64,000 nucleotides of DNA from Edaphobacter modestus (GTDB lineage: Bacteria; Acidobacteriota; Terriglobia; Terriglobales; Acidobacteriaceae). The position numbers and the translations under genes are program-made. The stretch spans positions 4,154,001 to 4,218,000 of the forward strand of contig NZ_SHKW01000001.1 of assembly GCF_004217555.1 (NCBI RefSeq), read 5' to 3'. Shown piece by piece: positions 55,180 through 64,000 of this stretch; position 1 is the first letter of the stretch; the number at the start of each line of letters is the position of its first letter. Below the pieces are notes generated by a model. That model did not search any database and had not been told where the DNA came from. It saw only the letters and a list, made by a program, of their open reading frames with translations.

Positions 55180-57589
55180 ATGCGAACCTATCGACAAGTA
55201 TCCTGTCTCAAAAAATGCGAGCAGCCTGCACCCACTGTTCGCGGTGAAATGGGACTGAGCGTCAAGGACCTTCAAGCAGCCAATCACGAACAAGCTCTCT
55301 CTGTGATTAAACCTGCTCGGTCCGAACGCCCTGCCTGTTCCTTTGCAATCGCGTGTGTTGCTCTCTTACTCTTTTCGTTTTTCGGTCTCAGCGGTGTTGC
55401 TGCGGCACAGAGCGTCGCTGCGCGCCTTATTGGGACGGTCAGCGATCCTTCCGGTGCAGTTGTCTCTGGTGCTGTCGTTACTACGATCAAGAGCGGCACG
55501 GGTAAGACTCAAACCGTCCGCTCGGCTATCCCCGACAAACGTCCACAGCTTACGAACCCGTCATTACCACCAGCTATACAGGAATGATCGCAGACGATAT
55601 CGCCTTCACGCCCTCGTTGCTGGCGGAGATTCGCGTCAGCTTTACGCGTGGAAACAGCGACAGCAATCCGAGTAGTCTGGGGTTCGATCTGGGTTCGCTC
55701 GGCTTCAACTCAGCTTTCGTTAGTGCAGTGAAAACAGAGTTATTCCCGCGTATTACAACAACGGATGCTGCCTCGCTGGGACCAGATACAACTGCAGATC
55801 GTCATAGTCACCAGGAGAACCGGCAGGCCCTCGGCAGCGTGACCTGGGTCAAAGGACACAATATCTTCAAAGCCGGTGCCAACCTCGAGATCTTCCATAA
55901 CAATACGACTGCGCCTTTCACGCCGGCTGGAGACTTTCCTTTACTCGTGGATACACACAAGGGCCGAATCCTGCGCAAGCTTCGGCAAACTCCGGCTACG
56001 GCGTGGCTAGTCTGTTGCTCGGTCTTCCCGCGAGCGGCTCGATTACGATTGATCCATCTCTTGCGATGCAGCAAATATACTCGGCCTATTTTCTCGAGGA
56101 CACCCTTCAGCTAACGCCCACGCTTACGATCGATGCGGGCATCCGCTATGAACATACCAGTCCCTGGACGGAGCGATACAACCAGCTCTCCTACTTTGAC
56201 CAGAACGCGATTGATCCGGTCACGAACCAGGCTGGTTTGCTGACTTCAACAAATGCGAGCCGGAGAGGGCAAACGATCTCCGAGAACCTCAACTTCAGTC
56301 CCCGCATCGGAGTCGCATGGTCCGTGCATTCCAATACTGTCGTCCGCGCTGGCTATGGCATGTTCTACAGCGCGGGCAATGGTGGAGTCGGCGCGGTGCC
56401 AAGCGAGTTTGGAAGTGGCTATCAGGCAACGACGTCACTCTTCATGGGGCAGCCCGCCTCCAATCCCTATCTGCCTCCGATAGGGGCTTCGCTGTCCAAT
56501 CCTTTTATCACGGGTGTTAACCAGCCCCCATCGAGCCTTCTGGGAACCAGCATCAGTAGCTTCCTCAACCGGACTTTCGTGACTCCTCGAAACGATCAGT
56601 GGACCGCCAGCATACAGCAGGGCGGAAAAGACTTCGTTGTTGAGCTGGGATACACCGGTAGTCGCGGGTTGCATCTTTGGAATGATCAACAGATCGATGT
56701 TCCAAGCTCCTCCGTTCTCAGCCAGGGCAATGCTCTGCTGCAACAGGTCACAAATCCTTTCTACGGAAAGATCACGACAGGTACTCTCAGTGCAAAGACC
56801 GTTCAAGCAGTGCAGTTGCTGAGGCCATACCCGCAGTACCTGGGAGTAAGCCAGAAACGCGATCCGGAGGGCGATTCGATTTATCACGCGTTGACGGCCA
56901 AAGCCGATAAGCGCTTTTCCCATGGCTACTCGATTCTGGCTGCCTATACTTGGAGCAAATTGATCGATGACGTTCCCGAGCGTTTTGCGGGCCGCTCCTA
57001 CATCGCCGATCCCAATAACCTAAGGTCAGCGCGTGCTTTGGGAGATTTTGATGCGCCACAGGTCTTCTCGGTGGCTCATGTGTTGGACCTTCCCTTTGGA
57101 GCGAAGCAACGATACCTCACTCATGGTCCAGCGTCCTGGGTCGTGGGAGGATGGCAACTCAACGGTATCTTCCGCTTTCAAAGTGGATACCCCATCAGTA
57201 TCTCTGCGCCAAATGTAGCGGGTGTCTCCGGGTTCACGTCTTACGCCAATAAACTTCACAGCGGTCAGCTCACCACGTCTCCTCGTACGTTGAACACGTG
57301 GTTTGATACTTCGGCATTTCAGATTGCAGCGCCCTTTACTTTAGGAAACGCCAGTCGCAATGAGCCGGATATTCGCACTCCCGGATCGACAGACTATGAT
57401 CTTGGATTGAATCGCTCTCAGGCATTCGGTGAAAATCTGAGAGTTCAGTTCAGAGCAGAAGCGTTCAACCTGACAAACACCCCTTTATATGACGCCCCAA
57501 ACAGCACTGTAGGGAGCCCGAACTTCGGGCGCGTCTTAGGCGGTAGCAATAATCGTGTACTGCAGCTGGGGCTCCGTATCAGCTACTAA
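55180..57589 (+). pseudogene. Internally deleted and frameshifted TonB receptor (receptor 4)
   Basis: The start (ATG 55180, GGAG upstream) encodes a signal region and the beginning of a CarboxypepD_reg domain (ARLIGTVSDPSGAVVSGAVV). Near 55520 it jumps to mid-barrel sequence (TAYEPVITTSYTG, then DDIAFTPSLLAEIRVSF) in another frame; the plug and first third of the barrel, probably more than 1 kb, are missing. A further one-base shift near 55940 separates VTWVKGHNIFKAGANLEI from GYGVASLLLGLPASGS. From 56003 the rest is open to the C-terminus (QLGLRISY). It cannot transport. Other Oar proteins in the window show the expected intact order. Confidence 0.9.
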
Positions 57590-57619
57590 GCAGAAAACGT
57601 CGTAGAAGTAGGTTTCGGA

Positions 57620-57649
57620 AGACCCTGTCGGCTACTGACGGCAGGGTCT
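57620..57649 (+). terminator. Stem-loop after the broken receptor
   Basis: AGACCCTG (57620-57627) pairs with CAGGGTCT (57642-57649); CCTGCTTCG follows. It lies 30 bp past the receptor stop. Confidence 0.55.
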
Positions 57650-57706
57650 CCTGCTTCGCATATAGATTGTTTTGGAGATCCCTAAGCTTATGGTTGGGAG
57701 GAACGC

Positions 57707-58621
57707 GTGATTCATCCGCAATGGTTAAAACTCTGTGGTGCCATCGTTCTCTTGTCGGGGATTGTCCGCGGCCAGGAACCCTTCTTCATTCAGATGAGCG
57801 ATCCGCAGTTTGGTATGTATACGAATAACGTGGGGTTCAAGCAAGAGACGGCAAACCTGGAGTTCGCCATTGCTACCGCGAATCGCCTGCATCCTGTCTT
57901 CATTGTCATAACAGGGGACCTGATCAATAAGCCGGGGGACGCGTCCCAAATCGCAGAGTATCTTCGCGTCACGCACGAGATCGACCCGCAGATACCGGTC
58001 TACAATGTTGCGGGCAATCATGATGTCGGCAATATTCCGACGCATGAGAGTCTACAGGCGTATCGCAGACTCTTCGGGAAGGACTACTACTCCTTTCGGA
58101 ATGGCGACATGGAAGGGATTGTGCTCGACTCGAGCATCATTCAGCATCCCGAGAAAGTGATGGATGAAGAGAAAACACAGCGGGAGTGGCTCGAAACAGA
58201 ACTCAGGGCAGCCAAGGCGGACGGAGTCAAGTCGATTGTAGTGTTCCAGCATATCCCTTGGTTCTTACACACTGCAGATGAGCCAGATCAATACTTCAAT
58301 ATTCCACATGACGCTCGTGCTTGCTACCTAGCAATTCTCGATGGTGCAGGTGTGCGATATAACTTCGCCGGCCATCTTCATCAGAACTCGGAGGGGAGAG
58401 AGGGTTTTCTTACAATGGTTTCCACGGGCCCGGTAGGCAAACCGCTTGGAAATGCCTCATCTGGCATCCGGGTAATCGCAATCGGGGAGCACGGTCTCTG
58501 CAATCAATACTTCGGCCTCGGGAATTTACCGAATCAGATTGACGTGAAGTCATTTCCAGCATGTGAGTCAGGCTCGACGGCAGTCTCATCAGGAGGAAAC
58601 GTAGGCGTAAACACGCCGTAG
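57707..58621 (+). CDS. Exported calcineurin-like metallophosphoesterase
   Basis: 304 aa. A signal peptide (KLCGAIVLLSGIVRGQEP) begins after an eight-residue lead. Metallophosphoesterase blocks in order: QMSDPQFGMY (the His of DxH replaced by Gln, as in some members such as CPPED1-type enzymes), TGDLINKPGD, NVAGNHDVG, FQHIPWF and GHLHQNSEG. A di-metal site for phosphoester hydrolysis is therefore nearly complete. The substrate is unknown. It follows the broken receptor after a stem-loop; an IS3 remnant begins just downstream, and the IS reading frame runs into its 3' end on the other strand without breaking it. Confidence 0.88.
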   Translation: MIHPQWLKLCGAIVLLSGIVRGQEPFFIQMSDPQFGMYTNNVGFKQETANLEFAIATANRLHPVFIVITGDLINKPGDASQIAEYLRVTHEIDPQIPVYNVAGNHDVGNIPTHESLQAYRRLFGKDYYSFRNGDMEGIVLDSSIIQHPEKVMDEEKTQREWLETELRAAKADGVKSIVVFQHIPWFLHTADEPDQYFNIPHDARACYLAILDGAGVRYNFAGHLHQNSEGREGFLTMVSTGPVGKPLGNASSGIRVIAIGEHGLCNQYFGLGNLPNQIDVKSFPACESGSTAVSSGGNVGVNTP

Positions 58622-59575
58622 GATTTAGCGCAATTGAAAATCTCTTCCTGCGATGGTATGTATTGTCGCGTTTTCTGGCCTGATACCCGCGCCAATCGGC
58701 GCGAAGCGGTTTCCACTGCTCCATGCCCCTTGCTGGTTGCAGTCAGCCACGTTTCCGGAGCTGGTGGTTTATATCCCAGCGAGGAGTGCGGTCTGACGGT
58801 GTTGTAGTGAACGCGCCAGCGCTCAGCTAGCACACTCAGTTCCTTGATGGAGTAGAAGATCTCTCCGTTGAGGAACTCGTCTCTGAGTTTGGAGTTGAAT
58901 GATTCGCAGTATCCGTTCTCCCAGGGAGAGCCGGGTTCGATATACAACGTCCTCGCTCCTGAGCCCGCAAGCCAGTTGCGCAGATCCTTCGCGACGAACT
59001 CAGGACCATTGTCTGAACGTACATGTTCCGGAACTCCTTTCAAGACCATTACACTGGCCAGTGCTTCGATGACTTTGGCCGAACTCCAGCGTCGCTCCGC
59101 ACGGATTAGCAGGCACTCCCGCGTGGATTCGTCGATCAGGTTCAGGATGCGCACGCTGCGGCCGTCGTGCGTTCGCGCACTCACGAAGTCATAACTCCAC
59201 ACATGGTTGGGGTGTGTCGGCCTCAGCCGGACACACGAGCCATCGTTGAGCCACAACCGCCCTCCCGGCTTCTGCTTCTTCGGTACCTTCAGCCCTTCGC
59301 GACGCCAGATCCGGGGTGGAGATGCGCTCGACTCGGTCCTTGCCTACCTGCCAACCGGCTCGCTGGAGCAGCGCCGTGATCCGGCGATACCCATAGCGGC
59401 CATACTGGCTGGCAAGGGCAACGATGGCCTGAGTCAGAGTATCTTCGTCTTCACGCTGTGTCGGCCGGTAGCGCTGCGTGCCCCTGGGTTGCCCCAACAG
59501 AAGGCACGCATGCCGCTCACTGACTCCATGCTCGCAGGTATGGCTGACCGCACAACGCCGTCGCTCAGGGCTTAG
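58534..59575 (-). pseudogene. IS3 transposase orfB, frameshifted
   Basis: The N-terminal part (LLSPERRRCAVSHTCE, RGTQRYRP, YGRYGYRRITALLQRAGWQVGKDRVERI) overlaps the end of orfA in the -1 frame, as usual for programmed frameshifting in IS3. After VERI an extra 13 bp (CTCCACCCCGGAT or an equivalent alignment, near 59310) shifts the frame. The integrase core continues in a new frame from about 59300 with DDE motif parts: HVWSYDFV (Asp), SDNGPEF (Asp) and NGYCESFNSKLRDEF (Glu). The rve domain is complete but disconnected from the N-terminus. The frame extends to 58534, past the likely IS end. Confidence 0.85.
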
Positions 59576-59898
59576 AAGTTTCCCGAGGCGATGTCCTTCA
59601 ACACCAGCTTGTCCAGGCTCAACTCAGCAACCAACCGCTTCAGCTTCGCGTTCTCATGCTCAAGCTCCTTCAGTCGCTTCGCCTGATCCACCTGCAGACC
59701 GCCATACTCCTTGCGCCAACGGAAATACGTCTGCTCCACAATCTCCGCTTCCTTGCACGCCTGCGCTGTCGTCTTCCCGTTCGCCACAGCCACTTCGATC
59801 TGTGTAGCAGGTTCACTACCTGCTCCGCCCCATACCTCTTGCCTCGGGACATAGGCTCTCCTCGTTCCAGTGTGTCTCTTAGTCACTGGTACAAACCA
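58654..59898 (-). mobile_element. Degenerate IS3-family insertion sequence
   Basis: About 1.25 kb carrying orfA and orfB of an IS3 element on the minus strand. Possible ends begin TGGTATGTA (58654, plus strand) and TGGTTTGTA (minus strand from 59898), a partial inverted repeat. Flanking target duplications do not match, so the borders are tentative. Both reading frames are broken; the copy cannot move by itself. Confidence 0.7.
59572..59852 (-). pseudogene. IS3 orfA (HTH protein), frameshifted
   Basis: ATG 59852 gives MSRGKRYGAEQVVNLL, then a missing base near 59804 changes frame. The remainder QIEVAVANGKTTAQACKEAEI, QTYFRWRKEYGGLQ and a leucine-zipper-like RLKELEHENAKLKRLVAELSLD is the normal orfA C-terminus. 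One inserted base would restore it. Confidence 0.85.
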
Positions 59899-59962
59899 AG
59901 CCGGCGCAATCTGCAGCTGAACCTTCACTACGCGTTCTAAAACCGCAATCCGCACCTATAAC

Positions 59963-59993
59963 AAATGGCGGAGGCAATACGCTTCCGCCATTT
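59963..59993. terminator. Stem-loop between IS remnant and regulator copy 3
   Basis: AAATGGCGGAGGC (59963-59975) pairs with GCTTCCGCCATTT (59981-59993) with one G-U pair, flanked by A- and T-rich runs. It may terminate transcription from the right (regulator) or left. Confidence 0.7.
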
Positions 59994-60138
59994 TCATATC
60001 AGTAGGTTTCGGTGATGATGTGGTTGTACCAACATCTACGGTAAGGAAGAATTCATATCATTAGCTGCTAGTGCCTCATATGGCGGCTTGGGATAAGTAC
60101 TCCTTATCGGTTCGTTACGAAAAAGTCTGCTTAGTTGG

Positions 60139-61461
60139 TTACTGATGCCAGTGGACCGACTTGACGAGAACCTGGGATGCGCTCCCTCCAGTGTTGTCAC
60201 TTTCGAGAAGCATCTCGAAGTGTGGGATCTGTCCATTTGGCCGTTTTGCACTTCGGATAAGGTCCCGAATTCGATCTTTATTAAAGAGTAGATCTGCGAC
60301 ACTCTCCGTACCCGCCTGAGAGGTTCCCTCTAGGATGAGGACCTCACCCTTGCTGTTCAGACCCGCTATGGATGCAAAAAGTCCGTAGATCTTATGGTCC
60401 CCGTCTTTGCGTACCAGCCTTGCCTGTTCGCCCGGCTGTGGCGCACGATTCACAATAACGAAGGCGCGACCACCGGGTTCTTTCTCAAAGGAGAAGTCCA
60501 TGTTCTCTGCGAAGAGTTCGACCCAGGGATTGGACTCATGCGCTCCGATGAGAATGACATTCGCATCCTTCAGATCGTTGGGACGAATGTCGCGAGCGAA
60601 TTTGATATCCAGGGCTGCAGACTTTGGCTTGACGATCGCAGAAAGCTTCGTAGCTGTATTCGAGTCTACGACCGAGGTATAGCGTCGTGTCGCGAGATCG
60701 TCGATCGAGAAGGTATTGCTCCCAAATTGGTGCCGGTCGCGGACGTAATTACCGTTCAGGTACTCGCTTAAGGCGACCTGTCTTTCAACCGCGCGCTGGT
60801 ACATCACCAGACCGCTGTCCCCAATGACGGCAATGGTTCGTGTATCTGGCTGAAACATGCGGTCGAGCAGTGGATTGTCCGCTGCGGTCTGGCCGGCGGG
60901 AGACTGTTCAGCGCGTAGCCGGTACAGATGGATACAGGAAGCCGCCAGTCCAAGGACAAGCACCGAAAGAGCACCGACGCTCAACCGCAGAAGGCGATTT
61001 CTATCAGCAGTCCCGGGGGCGTGGTCACTCGCTGGATCTTCCTGATGCGGCACGGGCCTGGCAACGCTGTCGGCAATTTGCGCAGAAGGGGACGGCACGA
61101 ACACAGGCACATACCCCCCTTTGGGGATGGAAAGATGGAGCTGCTCGGCGACGCCTTCATTCAGGAAGTAATCTTCGAGCTTCGTTCGCAGGCGGACCGC
61201 GTGTGCTCGCACAATGCTGTCGGCAGAGGAATCGTAATTCGGGTCTCTGTCAAAGACCTTAGCTCCGATCTCCTGCTCGCTGATCTGGTCGGCCCGGTCG
61301 GTCAGGGCCATGCGGCTGACGAATTTTAAGAACAGCACAAGCTTGGGAGAGCGAACAAACCCTGACGAGGAGGTAATCCGCAGCACGAGCTGCCATCGGG
61401 GATCAGCAGCTAACAGTGCCCGGACCTCCTTCTTTTCTGGGGTCATTACGCTTGCAGGCAT
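60139..61461 (-). CDS. Membrane-anchored IPKGxYxPVF-domain putative regulator (copy 3)
   Basis: About 440 aa from the ATG of MPASVMTPEKK, with GGGGAG 12 nt upstream; earlier in-frame starts exist up to 61545. The N-terminal domain is intact: ADPRWQLVLRI, FVRSPKLVLFLKFV, IGAKVFDRDPNYDSSADSIVR, HAVRLRTKLEDYFLNEG and IPKGGYVPVF. A transmembrane helix (LLRLSVGALSVLVLGLAASCI) lies near residue 175. The outer part has LSEYLNGNYV, DIRPNDLKDANVILIG, RAPQPGEQARLV and EVLILEGTSQAGTESVADLL, closely parallel to copy 2. It is divergent from a TonB receptor 186 bp away. The most complete example of the proposed receptor-linked regulator. Confidence 0.75.
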   Translation of the reverse strand: MPASVMTPEKKEVRALLAADPRWQLVLRITSSSGFVRSPKLVLFLKFVSRMALTDRADQISEQEIGAKVFDRDPNYDSSADSIVRAHAVRLRTKLEDYFLNEGVAEQLHLSIPKGGYVPVFVPSPSAQIADSVARPVPHQEDPASDHAPGTADRNRLLRLSVGALSVLVLGLAASCIHLYRLRAEQSPAGQTAADNPLLDRMFQPDTRTIAVIGDSGLVMYQRAVERQVALSEYLNGNYVRDRHQFGSNTFSIDDLATRRYTSVVDSNTATKLSAIVKPKSAALDIKFARDIRPNDLKDANVILIGAHESNPWVELFAENMDFSFEKEPGGRAFVIVNRAPQPGEQARLVRKDGDHKIYGLFASIAGLNSKGEVLILEGTSQAGTESVADLLFNKDRIRDLIRSAKRPNGQIPHFEMLLESDNTGGSASQVLVKSVHWHQ

Positions 61462-61647
61462 AGGTGAAAAATGCTCCCCGGCGGATGTTAAACACGTTAA
61501 ATGAGGCTTGTTAACTGCTTGTAAATGGTTCATTCGAAGTGACATATACCTCTATCTTGCTAAGCATCCGTAAAACTCCGCGGTTCGGCGGCGATTCGCC
61601 GCTATGGTCGAAAGGCTTGAAACAACGTCTCACTGTGGAGTCCCCAA

Positions 61648-64000
61648 ATGCTTTTTCCTGGATCTGCCGGGCCACACCCGGGTAAATGGCGAAGCCTTTT
61701 GCTGTCGCTTTTTCTTCTTTTGACCTCTGCGCAAGCCTGGTGCCAGTTCGACCAGGGCGTGGTCCTCGGCACACTCCGCGATACAGGAGGCCTGCCAATC
61801 TCCGGCGCAAAGGTGACGCTGACCAATACTGCCACCGGCACCTCACAGACGGTGGCGTGCAAGGACGATGGCACCTACGTCTTCCCGACCGTCCGCATCG
61901 GCTCCTACACTGTCAGCGCCGAGTCAGCCGGGTTCAGCCCTTCGAAAACGGATGTTTTCAATCTTTCGATTGGGAGCCGGCAGGAGGTAAACCTTACGCT
62001 GAAGGTCGGGGGCGAAAACCAGACCGTAACGGTCACCGGCGCCGCCGAACTGCTGGAGACCTCGACCAGCGACAACGGACAGGTTATTGGCACTCAGCAG
62101 ATCGTGAACCTGCCCCTGAACGGCAGGAACTACGCCGACCTCGCTCTGCTGGTTCCGGGTGTGCGGCGGTCGTCTATTGCCGTTGCGGGTATCCTCAGCC
62201 GTGAAGGCGCCTTCGACGTGAACGGTCTCAACTCGATGGCGAATAACTTCCTCTTGGACGGCCTGGACAACAACGCCTACCAAACCGCGAACCAGGGCTA
62301 CTCCAACGAGGCCATGGTGCCCTCGCCCGACGCCGTTCAGGAGTTCAAGGTCCAGACCGACAACTACAGCGCAGAGTTCGGCCGCGCGGCCGGCAGCATC
62401 GTCAACGTGTCCACCCGAAGCGGCACCAACCAGTTCCACGGCATTGCGTACGACTACCTCCGCAATACCGTTCTGAACGCCTATGGCCCCTTCCTTGGCA
62501 ACGGCATCAAACCAACGCTGATCCAGAATCAGTTCGGAGGAACGCTGGGCGGCCCAATCAAGCACGACAGGCTCTTTTTCTTTGCAGACTATGAAGGGCT
62601 GCGCCACATCGATCGGGCGATCCAAAGCGCGGTTGTGCCCACCGCGCAGCAGCGCCAGGGCATCTTCACGAACGCGATGGGAATGCCGATCCCGCTCATC
62701 AATGCTGTCACAGGCGCCTCGTATGCGAACGGGATTATACCTGCGAGTGATCAATCCGCCTTCGCGACGGCGGTGATGGCAGCGCTTCCTATGCCGAACG
62801 TCCCCGGCGCTACTCCAGGACAAGCCAACTACGCCTCGCAGCCTGCAAATACGGTGACCAGCGACAAGGGTGATATTCGTACCGACTACTATCTGGGGCC
62901 GAAGAACACCTTCTTCGCGCGCTATAGCCAACTTCATCAGCAGATCTTCAGCGCGCCCAACATTCAAGGGCTCGCCGGAGGTAACTCGAACGGAACGCTC
63001 TACAGCTATGTCAAGCAGGTCGCGGGCGGCTGGACGTACAACATTCGCCCCAACAGCATTCTCGAAGTGCGACTTGGTCTCACCTGGACGCAGAGCGGTA
63101 AGAACCCTTACAACCTGGGTGCAACCAACGTGGTTGCCGGTTTCCAGAACATTCCCACTGACCCGACGATCATTGGTGGCGTGAACACGCAGAGCGTTAC
63201 TGGATTCAGCCAGTTCGGACGGCAGGCGACGAATCCGCAGTTCACCAACCCCAAACTCTATAACCCTAAGGTGAACTACTCCACCATCCACGGTCGGCAT
63301 AGCCTGAAGTTCGGTTATGAGTATGGATATATCGCTCAGTCGATCTCGGACTTCCATCCGCAGTTCGGTGCCGACACCTATGCCGGCCAGTTCAGTCGCG
63401 CCAGTGGCGCACAGAGTTCCACGGCCATTCTGCAACAGGCTTATAACCTTGCAGACTTTCTGGTCGGTGCACGTTCACACTATGAGTTGAACAATCTTGC
63501 GACGATCACCTACCTGCGCCGCCAGCACTTTGCCTATGTGCAGGATGATTGGCATGTCAACGATAAACTCACCCTGAACCTGGGGCTGCGCTATGAACTG
63601 GTGACGCCGTACTGGGAGAAGGATAACCACCTCGCGAATTTCGATCCCACCAGCAACACACTCGTTCAAGCTAGCTCCGGGTCGCTGTACAAACGCGCAC
63701 TTCTCAATACCAAGACACTCAACTTCGCTCCTCGTGTCGGCTTTGCGTATCAGGTACAGCGGTCCACGGTGATCCGGGCCGGATATGCCATCAGCTACGC
63801 TCCGTTTTATCGTTTCGGTGGAGAAGGCACACTCTCTTACAACGGTCCTTTCATCGTCGACGCTACCGTAGACCAGACGCCGCAATTCGGTCCCGGAGCC
63901 GCGAGCAAACCTTTGCCAAACTGCACAGCACAGTCTGCTCCGCTGAGCTGCTTCCGCACCACGCAACAGGGCTACGTCGATAACTTTGCAACAGCGGCGA
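61648..64000 (+). CDS. TonB-dependent Oar-like receptor (receptor 5), 3' end outside window
   Basis: 784 codons are visible from an ATG with GGAG 8 nt upstream. A signal peptide (RSLLLSLFLLLTSAQAWC) precedes a CarboxypepD_reg domain (about 38-120; GTLRDTGGLPISGAKVTL), then a plug (about 120-270; LPLNGRNYADLALLVPG, NNFLLDGLDNNAY, YSAEFGRAAGSIV) and barrel strands (GGTLGGPIK, LFFFADYEGLR, YVQDDWHVNDKLTLNLG). The frame is open to the window edge. It is divergent from regulator copy 3. Its closest relative in the window by motif is receptor 2. Confidence 0.92.
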   Translation, partial: MLFPGSAGPHPGKWRSLLLSLFLLLTSAQAWCQFDQGVVLGTLRDTGGLPISGAKVTLTNTATGTSQTVACKDDGTYVFPTVRIGSYTVSAESAGFSPSKTDVFNLSIGSRQEVNLTLKVGGENQTVTVTGAAELLETSTSDNGQVIGTQQIVNLPLNGRNYADLALLVPGVRRSSIAVAGILSREGAFDVNGLNSMANNFLLDGLDNNAYQTANQGYSNEAMVPSPDAVQEFKVQTDNYSAEFGRAAGSIVNVSTRSGTNQFHGIAYDYLRNTVLNAYGPFLGNGIKPTLIQNQFGGTLGGPIKHDRLFFFADYEGLRHIDRAIQSAVVPTAQQRQGIFTNAMGMPIPLINAVTGASYANGIIPASDQSAFATAVMAALPMPNVPGATPGQANYASQPANTVTSDKGDIRTDYYLGPKNTFFARYSQLHQQIFSAPNIQGLAGGNSNGTLYSYVKQVAGGWTYNIRPNSILEVRLGLTWTQSGKNPYNLGATNVVAGFQNIPTDPTIIGGVNTQSVTGFSQFGRQATNPQFTNPKLYNPKVNYSTIHGRHSLKFGYEYGYIAQSISDFHPQFGADTYAGQFSRASGAQSSTAILQQAYNLADFLVGARSHYELNNLATITYLRRQHFAYVQDDWHVNDKLTLNLGLRYELVTPYWEKDNHLANFDPTSNTLVQASSGSLYKRALLNTKTLNFAPRVGFAYQVQRSTVIRAGYAISYAPFYRFGGEGTLSYNGPFIVDATVDQTPQFGPGAASKPLPNCTAQSAPLSCFRTTQQGYVDNFATAA

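Noticed and set aside
61924..63435. 503-codon minus-strand frame in the last 2 kb
   Set aside because: It is antisense to receptor 5, whose plus-strand frame is open from 61648 to the end with the full domain order.
1..64000. CRISPR arrays, tRNA or rRNA genes
   Set aside because: No series of regularly spaced repeats, no cloverleaf with GTTCRA-type T-arm and no rRNA-like conserved blocks were found by reading. A tRNAscan or Infernal run would be decisive.

Overview
The window looks like a chromosomal segment of an Acidobacteriota bacterium, most like Terriglobales/Acidobacteriaceae (Terriglobus, Granulicella or Edaphobacter type). The basis is five very large TonB-dependent, Oar-like receptors with an N-terminal carboxypeptidase-regulatory (CarboxypepD_reg) domain, a class greatly expanded in that group, together with three N-terminal IPKGxYxPVF domain proteins, exported sulfatases and glycan hydrolases, an acidobacterial-style HD hydrolase pair and small lineage-specific secreted proteins. 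No rRNA, tRNA or CRISPR array was seen.

Layout. 1-0.45 kb: the start of a beta-ketoacyl-ACP synthase gene and an acyl carrier protein gene. 0.5-9.5 kb: a membrane-anchored putative regulator divergent from a TonB receptor, then an exported GH-type debranching-like hydrolase and a glutathione-independent formaldehyde dehydrogenase. 9.6-12.4 kb: a small membrane protein and an alkylation-repair operon (Ada-AlkA fusion plus Ogt). 12.7-25.4 kb: a signalling region with a Spy/CpxP-like protein divergent from a NarL-type two-component system, several small exported proteins, a split sigma-54 activator (receiver and AAA+ on separate genes), a six-PAS histidine kinase with a FixJ-like regulator, and an omega-like plus sigma-like gene pair. 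25.9-26.7 kb: a badly decayed opgC-like gene. 27-39.4 kb: a sulfatase / receptor / sulfatase glycan locus, duplicated fragments of an HD-domain gene, and another receptor whose N-terminus appears to have been captured from that HD gene. 39.9-48.7 kb: a haem and peroxide region (hemQ, SnoaL-like gene, cytosolic catalase, oxyR, periplasmic catalase, two ankyrin proteins, ferrochelatase, hemE remnant). 48.8-51.7 kb: a GlxA-type AraC regulator between a Tat-exported and a cytosolic paralogue of an HD hydrolase. 51.8-60 kb: a decaying locus (sigma-like remnant, frameshifted regulator, intact GH71/GH99-like hydrolase, internally deleted receptor, phosphoesterase, broken IS3 element). 60.1-64 kb: a third regulator divergent from a further receptor that runs off the window.

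How it fits together. Three times a single-pass membrane protein with the same N-terminal domain lies head-to-head with a glycan-uptake-type locus. This suggests a receptor-specific regulatory module, comparable in logic to SusR or anti-sigma control in Bacteroidota but with unrelated protein parts; one copy is decaying on both sides at once. Separately, the window holds several 5'-end fragments of nearby genes (HD hydrolase twice, periplasmic catalase leader, hemE, sigma-like gene). Two of them sit directly upstream of, or fused to, intact genes, so local duplication of promoter plus N-terminus looks like a recurrent process here. The peroxide region couples OxyR, two catalases, catalase-associated ankyrin proteins and late haem synthesis in about 9 kb.
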